The notes under the pieces were generated by a model that searched no databases, was not told where the DNA came from, and worked only from the letters and a program-made list of their open reading frames with translations. From an uncultured Gellertiella sp. (GTDB lineage: Bacteria > Pseudomonadota > Alphaproteobacteria > Rhizobiales > Rhizobiaceae): a DNA stretch of 64,000 bases. Below, one piece after another: positions 17,832-25,950 of the stretch; position 1 is the first letter of the stretch; the number at the start of each line of letters is the position of its first letter. The DNA is taken from positions 434,001 to 498,000 of the forward strand of contig NZ_OY735139.1 in the NCBI RefSeq assembly GCF_963457605.1, written 5' to 3'. The translations under genes were made by a program, and so were the position numbers.

Positions 17832-17845
17832 CTGTAACGTTGCAG
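17832..17845. promoter_or_regulatory. Putative LacI-family operator, copy 1
   Basis: CTGTAACGTTGCAG is a near-perfect palindrome with one mismatch between arms and the central CG typical of LacI/GalR operators. It is followed by GAAAAAGC, also found after copy 2. It lies 17 bases upstream of the binding-protein ATG, between promoter and ribosome site, a position fitting repression by blocking elongation or initiation. Confidence 0.65.
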
Positions 17846-18050
17846 GAAAAAGCCTATGGCAAACCCTCCCATCGCGCAATAACCTCCGGAAAATTTAATT
17901 TCAGGCTTGTACCCGTGCCCGACAAGATTGCATTATCGACATTCACCGACATCAGACCTCTTTCGGCTACCCCCCGGAAATTGGGTTCCATGTCGCTGTT
18001 TTGGCGACATATTTGGCCATTTTGGCGATAATTGACGAGAAGGAGAAGCA

Positions 18051-18185
18051 ATGCAGGGTGAAGGCAGTTGGTGCGACGCATTATCGTATTTGCTGCATTG
18101 CAATCAAAGCGTTTGTGACAGGATTCTGATCCTGTCGCGCCTGTATCGTTGCAGAAAAAAGCTATCCGTCGATGTGTTTATATAA
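18051..18185 (+). CDS. Possible 44-residue leader/small ORF upstream of the LacI gene
   Basis: ATG at 18051 follows a good AGAAGGAG ribosome site and opens 44 codons to TAA at 18183. The product is Cys/Leu/Arg-rich (MQGEGSWCDALSYLLHCNQ at its start) with no recognised family, and the frame runs through the 18117 palindrome and operator copy 2. Codon use is unlike the neighbouring genes, so this may be chance. Listed because of the ribosome site only. Confidence 0.2.
   Translation: MQGEGSWCDALSYLLHCNQSVCDRILILSRLYRCRKKLSVDVFI
18117..18136. repeat. Perfect inverted repeat in the lacI promoter region
   Basis: GACAGGAT-TCTG-ATCCTGTC, 8-bp arms with a 4-base loop, five bases before operator copy 2. 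It could be a hairpin in the lacI leader or a second protein-binding site. No T-run follows. Confidence 0.5.
18141..18154. promoter_or_regulatory. Putative LacI-family operator, copy 2
   Basis: CTGTATCGTTGCAG followed by AAAAAAGC. It differs from copy 1 by one base in the 14-base core and by one in the following eight bases, in the same orientation, 296 bases between their ends. It lies 110 bases upstream of the regulator gene, suggesting autoregulation, looping between the two sites, or both. Confidence 0.6.
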
Positions 18186-18264
18186 CATAATTTGCGGATC
18201 TGCGGATTTGGCGATAGAGGGGAAACAGGCGGTGCGGCGCGGGGCTTGAAATGGCGAAACAGCA

Positions 18265-19308
18265 ATGAATGACGGCAATCGTCCTGATGATCAAAATGGC
18301 ATTCGTCCGGTTGAGCGCGCGCGCCCGACGCTGAAAACCATCGCCTTCATGACCGGCCTCGGCATCACCACCGTGTCGCGGGCGCTGAAGGATGCGCCCG
18401 ACATCGGCGCCGATACCAAGGAGCGGGTGCGCCTCGTTGCCCGGCAGATCGGCTATCAGCCGAACCGGGCGGGCGTGCGGCTGCGCACCGGCAAGACCAA
18501 TGTCATTGCCCTCGTGCTGAGCATCGAGGAAGAGATGATGGGGTTTACCAACCACATCGTCTTCGGCATCTCGGAAGTGCTGACCGGCACGCCCTATCAC
18601 CTGGTGGTGACGCCACATGCCTCGGCGCGCGATCCGCTGGTGCCGATCAACTACATTCTCGACACCGGCTCCGCCGACGGGGTGATCATCTCGCGCACCG
18701 AGCCGAATGATGCGCGGGTGCGGCTGATGACCGAGCGCGGCATGCCCTTTGCCACCCATGGACGCACCTCGATGGGGATCCTCCACCCCTTTCACGACTA
18801 CGACAATGAAAGCTTTGCCCGCGAGGCGGTTGCCCGGCTGGCGCGGCGCGGGCGCGGCCGCATCGCCATTCTCCAGCCGCCGCCGTCGCTGACCTATTCC
18901 AGCCACAGCGCCAGGGGTTTTCGCGATGCCATCGCCGGGCATGGGCTGGCTGCCCTGCCCTTCGACACCGTCACGGTGGAATCGCCCCTGAACGATGTGC
19001 GTGACGCCACCGCCGTGATGATGTCCGGCCCCAATCCGCCCGATGGTATCGTCTCGATGAGTGGCAGTTGCACGGTGGCGATGGTGGCGGGACTGGAAGC
19101 GGCGGGCAAGCGCCTCGGACGCGACGTCGACCTGGTCTCCAAGCAGAATTCCGACCTGCTGCGCTGGATTCGCCCGGACATCATGGTTGCCAACGAGGAT
19201 GTCCGCGCCGCCGGCACCGAACTCGCCCGCGCCGTGCTGGCCAGCATCCGGGGCGAAGACCCCTCGAGCCTGCAAACCCTGTATCAGCCGGTATTTTTCG
19301 GGGAATGA
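18265..19308 (+). CDS. LacI family transcriptional regulator of the divergent sugar operon
   Basis: A 347-residue LacI/GalR protein. The helix-turn-helix is at residues 22-45 (LKTIAFMTGLGITTVSRALK), followed by hinge helix RQIGYQPNRAGVRLRTGKT and a periplasmic-binding-protein-like effector domain. A ~17-residue hydrophilic extension precedes the HTH. Transcribed away from the transporter operon; two matching operators lie in between. The inducer is presumably a mono- or oligosaccharide related to the importer substrate. Confidence 0.9.
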   Translation: MNDGNRPDDQNGIRPVERARPTLKTIAFMTGLGITTVSRALKDAPDIGADTKERVRLVARQIGYQPNRAGVRLRTGKTNVIALVLSIEEEMMGFTNHIVFGISEVLTGTPYHLVVTPHASARDPLVPINYILDTGSADGVIISRTEPNDARVRLMTERGMPFATHGRTSMGILHPFHDYDNESFAREAVARLARRGRGRIAILQPPPSLTYSSHSARGFRDAIAGHGLAALPFDTVTVESPLNDVRDATAVMMSGPNPPDGIVSMSGSCTVAMVAGLEAAGKRLGRDVDLVSKQNSDLLRWIRPDIMVANEDVRAAGTELARAVLASIRGEDPSSLQTLYQPVFFGE

Positions 19309-19314
19309 TGGCGT

Positions 19315-19338
19315 TCGCCCCTTCTACGGGAGGGGCGA
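19315..19338. terminator. Stem-loop between convergent lacI and gnd
   Basis: TCGCCCCT (19315-19322) and AGGGGCGA (19331-19338) form a perfect 8-bp GC-rich stem around TCTACGGG, in the 42-base gap between two convergent stop codons. There is no T-run on either side, so termination efficiency is uncertain, but the position suits a bidirectional terminator. Confidence 0.45.
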
Positions 19339-19350
19339 GAGAACACAGCC

Positions 19351-20784
19351 TCACCCGTGAAGGCCGATGCCGCTGCCCCAGGGGCCGTGGTGGAGGTCCT
19401 TGCCGTCGAGCCGGTCAAAGCCATGGGCGCCGAAGAAATCGCGCTGGGCCTGGATGAGGTTGGCGGTGCCGCGCGCCTGGCGGTAGGCGTCGAAATAGCC
19501 GAGTGCGGAGGCAAGTGCGGGAACCGGCAGGCCGGCGGTGATCGCGGCGGCAACCACCCGGCGCAGCGATGGCAGCGACTGGCGCAGCATCTCTGCAAAG
19601 GCCGGGGTGACCGCAAGGTTCGGCGCATCCGGCATCGCGGTAAAGGCCTTGGTGATCTCGTCCAGAAACTGCGAGCGGATGATGCAGCCCGCCCGCCAGA
19701 TCCGCGCGATGGTGGGCATCGGCAGGTTCCAGCCGAATTCGCGCGACGCTTCCGCCATCACCGCAAAGCCTTGCGCATAAGCGCCGATCTTGGCGGCAAA
19801 CAGCGCCAGTTCGAGGTCGCCGAGCAGGCCCGGTCCGCCTTGCAGGGCGAAGGGTTCGATGGCGCTGCCAAAGATTTTCGCCGCCGCTTCGCGTTCGCTT
19901 TTCTGGGCGGAGAGGCTGCGGGCGGCGACTGCGGCCTCGATGGCGGTCGCCGGAATGCCCATCTGCTGCGCCTCGATCACCGACCATTTGCCGGTGCCCT
20001 TCTGGCCGGCCTTGTCGAGGATCACGTCGACCATCGGGCCGCTTCCCTCCGGATCTGCGGCGGCCAGCACCTCGGCAGTGATTTCGATCAGGTAGGAATT
20101 CAGCCGTCCCTTGTTCCAGTCGGCAAAAATGCTGCCGATGTCGCCTGCCCCCTTCTGCAGTCCGTCGCGCAGGATGCCGTAGATTTCGGCAATCATCTGC
20201 ATGTCGGCATATTCGATGCCATTGTGGATGGTCTTGACGAAATGCCCCGCCCCATCGGTGCCCAGCCAGGCCGCACAGGGCTCGCCCTCAAAACGCGCCG
20301 CAATCGAGGTCAGCACCGGCTCGACCCGCTTCCACGAGGCCTCGGTGCCGCCGACCATGATGGAGGGGCCGTGGCGCGCGCCCTCCTCGCCGCCCGAGAC
20401 CCCCATGCCGATAAAGGTGAGCCCGGTATCCTTCAACCGCTTGAAGCGGGCAAGGGTGTCGCGGAAATTGGCATTTCCGGCATCGATCATGATGTCGCCC
20501 GCAGCAAGATAGGGCTCAAGCGCGGTCATCTGCTGGTCGACGGGATCGCCCGCCTTGATCATGATGATGATCGGGCGCGGCGGACGGATGGCGGCGACAA
20601 ATTCTTCCATCGTGTAGCAGGGGGTGATCCGGTCGGCGAGTTCCCCGGCAGACGCCATGAAGCTGTCGGTATGGGCCGCCGTGCGGTTGTAGACGGCAAT
20701 ACGGTTGCCCTTCTCGGCGATGTTGAGCGCCAGGTTGGACCCCATCACGCCCAGTCCGATCAGTCCGATTTCCGCTGCCTGCAT
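19351..20784 (-). CDS. gnd: 6-phosphogluconate dehydrogenase, decarboxylating
   Basis: A 477-residue enzyme of the oxidative pentose phosphate pathway converting 6-phosphogluconate to ribulose 5-phosphate, CO2 and NADPH. Seen: NADP motif IGLIGLGVMGSNLALN (6-21), YNRT, the substrate loop IGMGVSGGEEGARHGPSIM, and catalytic FVKTIHNGIEYADMQ. Length matches the usual ~470-residue form. ATG at 20784 has a CAGGAG ribosome site; the upstream in-frame extension is not family-like. It follows fixS with 73 bases and no evident terminator between. Confidence 0.95.
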   Translation of the reverse strand: MQAAEIGLIGLGVMGSNLALNIAEKGNRIAVYNRTAAHTDSFMASAGELADRITPCYTMEEFVAAIRPPRPIIIMIKAGDPVDQQMTALEPYLAAGDIMIDAGNANFRDTLARFKRLKDTGLTFIGMGVSGGEEGARHGPSIMVGGTEASWKRVEPVLTSIAARFEGEPCAAWLGTDGAGHFVKTIHNGIEYADMQMIAEIYGILRDGLQKGAGDIGSIFADWNKGRLNSYLIEITAEVLAAADPEGSGPMVDVILDKAGQKGTGKWSVIEAQQMGIPATAIEAAVAARSLSAQKSEREAAAKIFGSAIEPFALQGGPGLLGDLELALFAAKIGAYAQGFAVMAEASREFGWNLPMPTIARIWRAGCIIRSQFLDEITKAFTAMPDAPNLAVTPAFAEMLRQSLPSLRRVVAAAITAGLPVPALASALGYFDAYRQARGTANLIQAQRDFFGAHGFDRLDGKDLHHGPWGSGIGLHG

Positions 20785-20857
20785 GTCCGCGACTCCTGTT
20801 GAGATGTCCGACAGTTGTTGCACCGGAATGGCAGAACGGCAAGATGTCGCGATCAGA

Positions 20858-21013
20858 TCAGAGGCCGGGCTTGCCATCGCCGTCATCAAGCGCCCGCCAG
20901 GCGGCACCGTCTAGATCCTCATACTGGCCGGATTTCAGCGACCAGAGAAAGGCCCCAAGACCGAGACCGCCGAGAAACAGGGCAACAGGGATCAGGAGTA
21001 TCAGGTTGCTCAT
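20858..21013 (-). CDS. ccoS: cbb3 oxidase maturation protein CcoS/FixS
   Basis: A 51-residue single-membrane-span protein beginning MSNLILLIPVALFLGGLGLG and continuing with FLWSLKSGQYEDLDG, a signature of CcoS/FixS, which is needed for cofactor insertion into cbb3-type oxidase. Its ATG shares one base with the fixI stop (TGATG), so it is the last gene of fixGHIS. The C-terminal tail is short and acidic. Confidence 0.93.
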   Translation of the reverse strand: MSNLILLIPVALFLGGLGLGAFLWSLKSGQYEDLDGAAWRALDDGDGKPGL

Positions 21014-23322
21014 CAGGCAAATCTCGCATTGGCGGGCAGGGTCACCGCGACCGGCGCATCATCCGGGCGGGGTTCTTCCAGCCGGGCGAGGCGGTTGAGG
21101 CGCAGCGCATTTACGACAACTATCATGGAAGATGTAGACATGGCGATGGCGGCGACCAGCGGCGTCGCATAGCCTGCAATCGCCACCGGCACGGCAAAGA
21201 CATTATAGCCGACGGCAAGGGCGAAATTCTCGCGGATCAACCGCCCTGCCCGCCTCGAAATCTCGATTGCGAGCGGCACCGACTGCAGCCCTTCGCGCAG
21301 GAACACGAAATCGGCGGCCTGCCTGCCGATATCGGCGGCGGTGGCGGGTGCCATCGAGACATGGGCTGCGGCCAGTGCCGGGGCATCGTTGATGCCGTCG
21401 CCAACCATCAGCACCCGGTGTCCGGATGTTGCCGCAGCACTGCAGAACTCCGCCTTGTCGCGGGGCGAAAGCTCCGCCTTCCAGTCGGCAATGCCGAGCC
21501 GGGCGGCAAGATCGCGCACCACCACGCTGCGGTCACCGGAGAGAACCATGGTGCGAAAGCCGTTTCTGGCCAGCGCCGCAATGGCCGGGACTGCGCCCGG
21601 TCGCGGCATGTCCTCAAACAGGAAGGATTGCAGCACCTGGTGATCCCGCGACAGGACCGCCTCCGAGGCCAGAGCCTGCCGGGTGCCTTGCGGGATCGCC
21701 CTGCTGTCGCCTGTGGCAAAACGGCGATTGCCGAGCCGAAAGGTCCCCTCGGATGTCGTGGCGGCAAGCCCCTCGCCCGGCGTTTCCGACACGGTGGAAA
21801 AATCCCGTGCGGAACTGGCAACATCGACCAGGGCGCGTGACAGGGGGTGACGCGAATGCAGCGCAAGGCCTGCGGCAAGTGCGAGATGGCCGGGATCGAC
21901 ACTGTCGACATTGGTGAGGCGCGGGCGACCGACGGTCAGCGTGCCGGTCTTGTCGAAAAACACCGTGTCGATTTCCGCCAGCCGTTCCATGGCCGAGCCG
22001 TCCTTGACCATGATGCCGTTCTGGAAGAGCCGTCCCGCCGCCACCACCTGCACCACCGGCACCGCCAGACCGAGCGCACAAGGACAGGTGATGATCAGCA
22101 CCGAGACCGCAATCAGCAGCGCCTGTTTCCAGTCGCCGCCCAAGATCCCCCAGCCGAGGAAGGAGATCAGCGCCAGCAGGTGGACGGCAGGCGAATAATA
22201 TTGCGCGGCCCGGTCGGCAATCCGGCGATACCTTGCCCGCCCGCCCTCCGCCGCTTCCATCAGGCCGATGATTTCGGACAGGAAGGAATCGCGTGCCGCA
22301 GCGGTGGCTTCGAGCACCAGCGAGCCGGTGAGGCTGAGCGTGCCTGCCTGCAGCAGATCGCCCGCGCCTGCGGCAACAGGCGCACTTTCGCCGTTGACGA
22401 TCGACACATCCATGTCCGACAGGCCGGACAGAACCCGTCCATCGACCGGCACGCGGTCACCTGCGGCAATGGCGATGCGGTCGCCGGGGCGGATGTCTTC
22501 CACCGGCCGGTATTCCCTTGCCCCGTCGGCAAGCAGCACCATCGCACCGCGTGGCGACAGGCGGGCAAGACCGGTGATTGCCGAACGGGCCCTGTCACGC
22601 ATGATATGGTCGAGCGTCCGGCCGATCAGCAGGAAGAACAGCAGCGACACCGTCGCATCGAACCAGGCATGCTGTCCGTGATGGATCGTCTCCCAGAGCG
22701 ACATCAGATAGGACAGCGTGATGGCCAGCGAAATCGGCACATCCATGTTGGTGCGCCCGTGCTTGAGCGCCGACCAGGCGGATTTGTAGAAGAAGCGCCC
22801 GGCATAGATCAGCACCGGACCGGCGATCATGCCGGAGATCCAGTGAAAGAGATCGCGCGTTGCATCCGTGGCCCCCGACCAGATCGACACCGACAGCAGC
22901 ATGATGTTGGCGGCAGCAAAGCCCGAAATCGCCACGGCGCGGATCAGTTCGTTGCGATGCCGGTCGTTGACCTCCTCCGCCGAGGCGAACAGATGCGCCT
23001 CATAGCCGGTGGCGGGAATGAGCGCCACAAGGCTGGCCGGATCGGTCTTTTCCCCGTCCAGTTCTTCCCGCCAGACGAAGGAAACCCGCTTCGACGACAG
23101 GTTGACCCGGGCGCGGGTGACGCGGGGGCTGGCCTTCAGCGCCTGTTCGAGCGTGGTGATGCAGAGGCCGCAATGCACCCTGGGAACGGAAAGATCGGTC
23201 TGGCGCAAGCCACCGCCGAGGTCACGGCTCGACAGCCAGAGTTCTTCGCTGGAGGGCAGACCGAAAGTCAGCTTTTCACGGTCGAGGGCGCCTTCCGTGC
23301 CGGGAGCGCAGCAGCTCATCAT
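21013..23322 (-). CDS. fixI: Copper-translocating P1B-type ATPase FixI/CcoI
   Basis: A 769-residue P-type ATPase: N-terminal heavy-metal domain with HCGLC (about 50-54), eight membrane segments, the metal-channel motif CPC (about 412), phosphorylation site DKTGT (about 457) and hinge GDGINDAPAL (about 640). FixI/CcoI exports or delivers copper for assembly of cbb3 oxidase. The gene overlaps fixH by four bases (ATGA) and fixS by one. Confidence 0.94.
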   Translation of the reverse strand: MMSCCAPGTEGALDREKLTFGLPSSEELWLSSRDLGGGLRQTDLSVPRVHCGLCITTLEQALKASPRVTRARVNLSSKRVSFVWREELDGEKTDPASLVALIPATGYEAHLFASAEEVNDRHRNELIRAVAISGFAAANIMLLSVSIWSGATDATRDLFHWISGMIAGPVLIYAGRFFYKSAWSALKHGRTNMDVPISLAITLSYLMSLWETIHHGQHAWFDATVSLLFFLLIGRTLDHIMRDRARSAITGLARLSPRGAMVLLADGAREYRPVEDIRPGDRIAIAAGDRVPVDGRVLSGLSDMDVSIVNGESAPVAAGAGDLLQAGTLSLTGSLVLEATAAARDSFLSEIIGLMEAAEGGRARYRRIADRAAQYYSPAVHLLALISFLGWGILGGDWKQALLIAVSVLIITCPCALGLAVPVVQVVAAGRLFQNGIMVKDGSAMERLAEIDTVFFDKTGTLTVGRPRLTNVDSVDPGHLALAAGLALHSRHPLSRALVDVASSARDFSTVSETPGEGLAATTSEGTFRLGNRRFATGDSRAIPQGTRQALASEAVLSRDHQVLQSFLFEDMPRPGAVPAIAALARNGFRTMVLSGDRSVVVRDLAARLGIADWKAELSPRDKAEFCSAAATSGHRVLMVGDGINDAPALAAAHVSMAPATAADIGRQAADFVFLREGLQSVPLAIEISRRAGRLIRENFALAVGYNVFAVPVAIAGYATPLVAAIAMSTSSMIVVVNALRLNRLARLEEPRPDDAPVAVTLPANARFA

Positions 23323-23828
23323 TTGCCTCCGTCAACCAGAATGCGCACCGCCTCATGCATGACGATATCCTTGCCACGCAGCGCCTCGGTTTCGACAATC
23401 CACTGGCCAGCGGCCACCGGATGATTGCCGACGAACAAGCCGTTGCCCGTATCCTGCAATGGCAGGGTGAAGTCCTGATGGTCCCCGACCGGGCGGCGGA
23501 AATTCAGCGTCACCCTGTCGGCAATCACCGGCACCGATCTGGCATCCTTGAGCGTATAATGGATCACGTCGCCGCGCACCTCCACCACCCCCTTGACGCC
23601 GCTCGCCGCGATGGCGCGGGCAAGGGCCGCCTTGGCGTTGAACTCCTGGCTGGCGACATAGCCGTTTTCCACCACCAGCCCGCTCCAGCTCGAATGGGCA
23701 AACCAGGCCATGGTGACATTGACGCCGATCACCGTTCCGAAGAACAGGATCATCACCAGCCACATGTGCCTGCCGGTAAAGACGAAGCCGGAAGGTGCAG
23801 CTTCCGATTTGCTGGTGTCTGTGCTCAT
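23319..23828 (-). CDS. fixH: FixH family protein (cbb3 oxidase assembly)
   Basis: A 169-residue protein with one N-terminal membrane helix (LVMILFFGTVIGVNVTMAWF, about 25-44) and a periplasmic beta-rich domain. FixH/CcoH is a stable partner of the cbb3 oxidase during maturation. It overlaps both neighbours by four bases. Confidence 0.93.
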   Translation of the reverse strand: MSTDTSKSEAAPSGFVFTGRHMWLVMILFFGTVIGVNVTMAWFAHSSWSGLVVENGYVASQEFNAKAALARAIAASGVKGVVEVRGDVIHYTLKDARSVPVIADRVTLNFRRPVGDHQDFTLPLQDTGNGLFVGNHPVAAGQWIVETEALRGKDIVMHEAVRILVDGGK

Positions 23829-25405
23829 TTTTGTGCTCCCGGTGCGGTGAATGTGGTTTCGACCCTGTCCATTTCGTGTCCCGGATCATCCTTGATGACC
23901 AGCCGGAAATCGGTGGATTCCCCCGTCACACTGGTCTTCGGCAGAGTGACGAAGACCTTCAGCGGCACGGTCTGGTCAGGATCGGCCTCGATGTCGAAGC
24001 TGCGGGCTTCCTGTTCCGAGGTGGCGGGAATTTTCATCGTCGCGCCATTGAGGCCTTCCAGCGTCAGCGTCAGGTGGCGCTTCTGCGGGATCATGTTCAG
24101 CACCTTCAGCGTGAAGCCGTCGCGGATCGATCCATCGGATTCGACGACATAAAGCGGATTGCGATCCTTGAGCACGTTCAGCTGCAGCCTCTCGCGCGAC
24201 ATCAGCGCGACCAGCAAAGCAAGGCCAACGGCAGACCAGGCACCGAAATAGATTAGCGTGCGCGGACGGAAGATCACCCGCCAGTCGAAATGCCGGACCT
24301 TGTCGGAGAAGCGGCCATTCTCGTCGCGGATCTTGCGGGGGTCGATTTCCGTGCTGCCATTTGCCGTGGCGAGCGCCATGTTGGCATTGTATTCGTTCAG
24401 CGTCGCATAGTGGATCAGGCCCCGTTCCAGTCCGATCTTGTCCATCACGCTGTCGCAGGCATCGATGCAGAGTGCGCAGGTGATGCATTCCAGCTGCTGG
24501 CCATCGCGGATGTCGATGCCCATCGGACAGACCGCAACGCAGGCATTGCAATCGACGCAATCGCCGACCACCTCGCCGGCAGCCGCATTCTTCTTCGCGT
24601 GCCGCCCGCGCGGTTCGCCGCGCCAGTCATTATAGGTGACGACGAGCGAATCCTCGTCGAGCATCGCCGCCTGGATGCGCGGCCAGGGGCACATGTAGGT
24701 GCAGACCTGCTCGCGCATCAATCCGCCGAACACATAGGTCGTGGCGGTCAGGATGGCGACGGTCAGATAGGCGATGGGTTCGCCATGGCCGGTAAACAGA
24801 TCGACACCAAGGCTTGGCGCATCGGCAAAGTAGAAGATCCACGCCCCGCCCGTCGCCACACCGATCATCAGCCAGATCGCGTGCTTGGAGACCCGCTTCC
24901 ACAGCTTGTCGAAACTCATCGGCGCGGAATCGAGCTTGATCCGGGCATTGCGGTCGCCCTCGATGGCCCGCTCGACGACGAGGAACAGATCGACCCAGAC
25001 CGTCTGCGGACAGGCATAGCCGCACCAGGCGCGCCCGACAGCCGAGGTCAGCAGGAACAGGCCAAAGCCCGCCATCACCAGCAGGCCCGCCACGAAGAAG
25101 AATTCCTGCGGCCAGATTTCGATGAAGAAGAAATAGAAGCGCCGGTTGGCGATATCGATCAGCACCGCCTGATCCGGCGCAAACGGCCCGCGATCCCAGC
25201 GAATCCATGGCGTCAGATAATAGATGCCGAGCGTGATCAGCATCACGATCCACTTGAACTGCCGGAACCGGCCGGAGGCCCGCTTCGGGTGAATCTTCTT
25301 CCGCGCTTCGTAAAGCGGCTTGCGCACCTTGGCGGAGTTGACCGGCTGCGCCTCAAGACGCTCGACGTCTTCGCGCTTCAGTTTCGGATCGGTATAGAGA
25401 TTCAT
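23825..25405 (-). CDS. fixG: cbb3 oxidase accessory protein FixG/CcoG (ferredoxin-type membrane protein)
   Basis: A 526-residue membrane protein, about five helices, with two [4Fe-4S] motifs at about 281-322: CVDCNACVAVCPMGID and CITCALCIDACD. The C-terminal periplasmic Ig-like domain follows. CcoG has been reported to reduce Cu(II) for oxidase assembly. It is the first gene of fixGHIS; its start lies 56 bases from the anaerobox at 25461. Confidence 0.94.
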   Translation of the reverse strand: MNLYTDPKLKREDVERLEAQPVNSAKVRKPLYEARKKIHPKRASGRFRQFKWIVMLITLGIYYLTPWIRWDRGPFAPDQAVLIDIANRRFYFFFIEIWPQEFFFVAGLLVMAGFGLFLLTSAVGRAWCGYACPQTVWVDLFLVVERAIEGDRNARIKLDSAPMSFDKLWKRVSKHAIWLMIGVATGGAWIFYFADAPSLGVDLFTGHGEPIAYLTVAILTATTYVFGGLMREQVCTYMCPWPRIQAAMLDEDSLVVTYNDWRGEPRGRHAKKNAAAGEVVGDCVDCNACVAVCPMGIDIRDGQQLECITCALCIDACDSVMDKIGLERGLIHYATLNEYNANMALATANGSTEIDPRKIRDENGRFSDKVRHFDWRVIFRPRTLIYFGAWSAVGLALLVALMSRERLQLNVLKDRNPLYVVESDGSIRDGFTLKVLNMIPQKRHLTLTLEGLNGATMKIPATSEQEARSFDIEADPDQTVPLKVFVTLPKTSVTGESTDFRLVIKDDPGHEMDRVETTFTAPGAQK

Positions 25406-25460
25406 CGGATCAGCCCTGCTATTGCAGGGTCCTACATCCCATGCGGCCTCCCTCCCCGCC

Positions 25461-25474
25461 TTGACTTAAATCAA
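25461..25474. promoter_or_regulatory. Fnr/FixK-type box between fixG and the SRPBCC gene
   Basis: TTGACTTAAATCAA, one base off the consensus TTGAT-N4-ATCAA. It is nearly centred between two divergent start codons (fixG 25405, SRPBCC 25528). FnrN encoded at 40910 is the obvious candidate regulator. Confidence 0.82.
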
Positions 25475-25527
25475 GCAGCGGCGAAGGGTCGCTGTGACAA
25501 CAATGACCATCCCTTGAGGAAACCGCC

Positions 25528-25950
25528 ATGCCGACCCTTGCCGCCCACATCATCCACCTGAGCATCGAACGCAGCTGGCAGGAGGTCTACGCCTATGCCT
25601 CGAGGCCGGAAAACATGCCGGAATGGGCAAGCGGCCTGTCGGCCACCATGAGACGCGATGGCGACGACTATATTGCCGATGGCGGCCCCGTCGGCGCGAC
25701 GCGCATCCGCTTTGCCCCTGAAAACAGCTTCGGCGTCATCGATCACACCGTCACCCTGGAAAATGGCGTCAGCATCTTCAATGCGCTGCGCGTGGTGCCG
25801 AACGGGAGGGGTGCCGAGGTGATGTTCACGCTGCTCCAGACCGAAGGCATGGACGGCGAAGCGTTCGAACGCGACGCCGCCCATGTGCTGAAAGACCTGA
25901 AGGCGCTGAAATCGATCCTTGAGACAGGACGGGCAGCGGCCTCCTACTGA
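25528..25950 (+). CDS. SRPBCC family (START-like) protein
   Basis: A 140-residue protein with the fold of polyketide cyclase/START-like proteins: an N-terminal beta strand plus helices (IHLSIERSWQEVYAYASRPE), the MPEWASGL loop, then alternating strands and a long C-terminal helix. Such proteins bind hydrophobic ligands; the ligand is unknown. A GAGGAAA ribosome site precedes the ATG. It shares the Fnr-type box with fixG, so micro-oxic expression is plausible. Its last seven bases overlap the end of the convergent OmpA-family gene. Confidence 0.8.
   Translation: MPTLAAHIIHLSIERSWQEVYAYASRPENMPEWASGLSATMRRDGDDYIADGGPVGATRIRFAPENSFGVIDHTVTLENGVSIFNALRVVPNGRGAEVMFTLLQTEGMDGEAFERDAAHVLKDLKALKSILETGRAAASY

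Larger units (their letters stand above)
17816..18264. other. Divergent control region between sugar operon and lacI-type gene
   Basis: About 450 bases, more AT-rich than the genes. It contains two near-identical operator-like sequences (17832 and 18141), a perfect 8-bp inverted repeat GACAGGAT-TCTG-ATCCTGTC (18117-18136), a GTCGC-TGTTTTG-GCGAC inverted repeat near 17992-18008, and a possible 44-codon frame at 18051-18185 with a good ribosome site. Promoters for both directions must be here, but I cannot place them with certainty. Confidence 0.6.
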
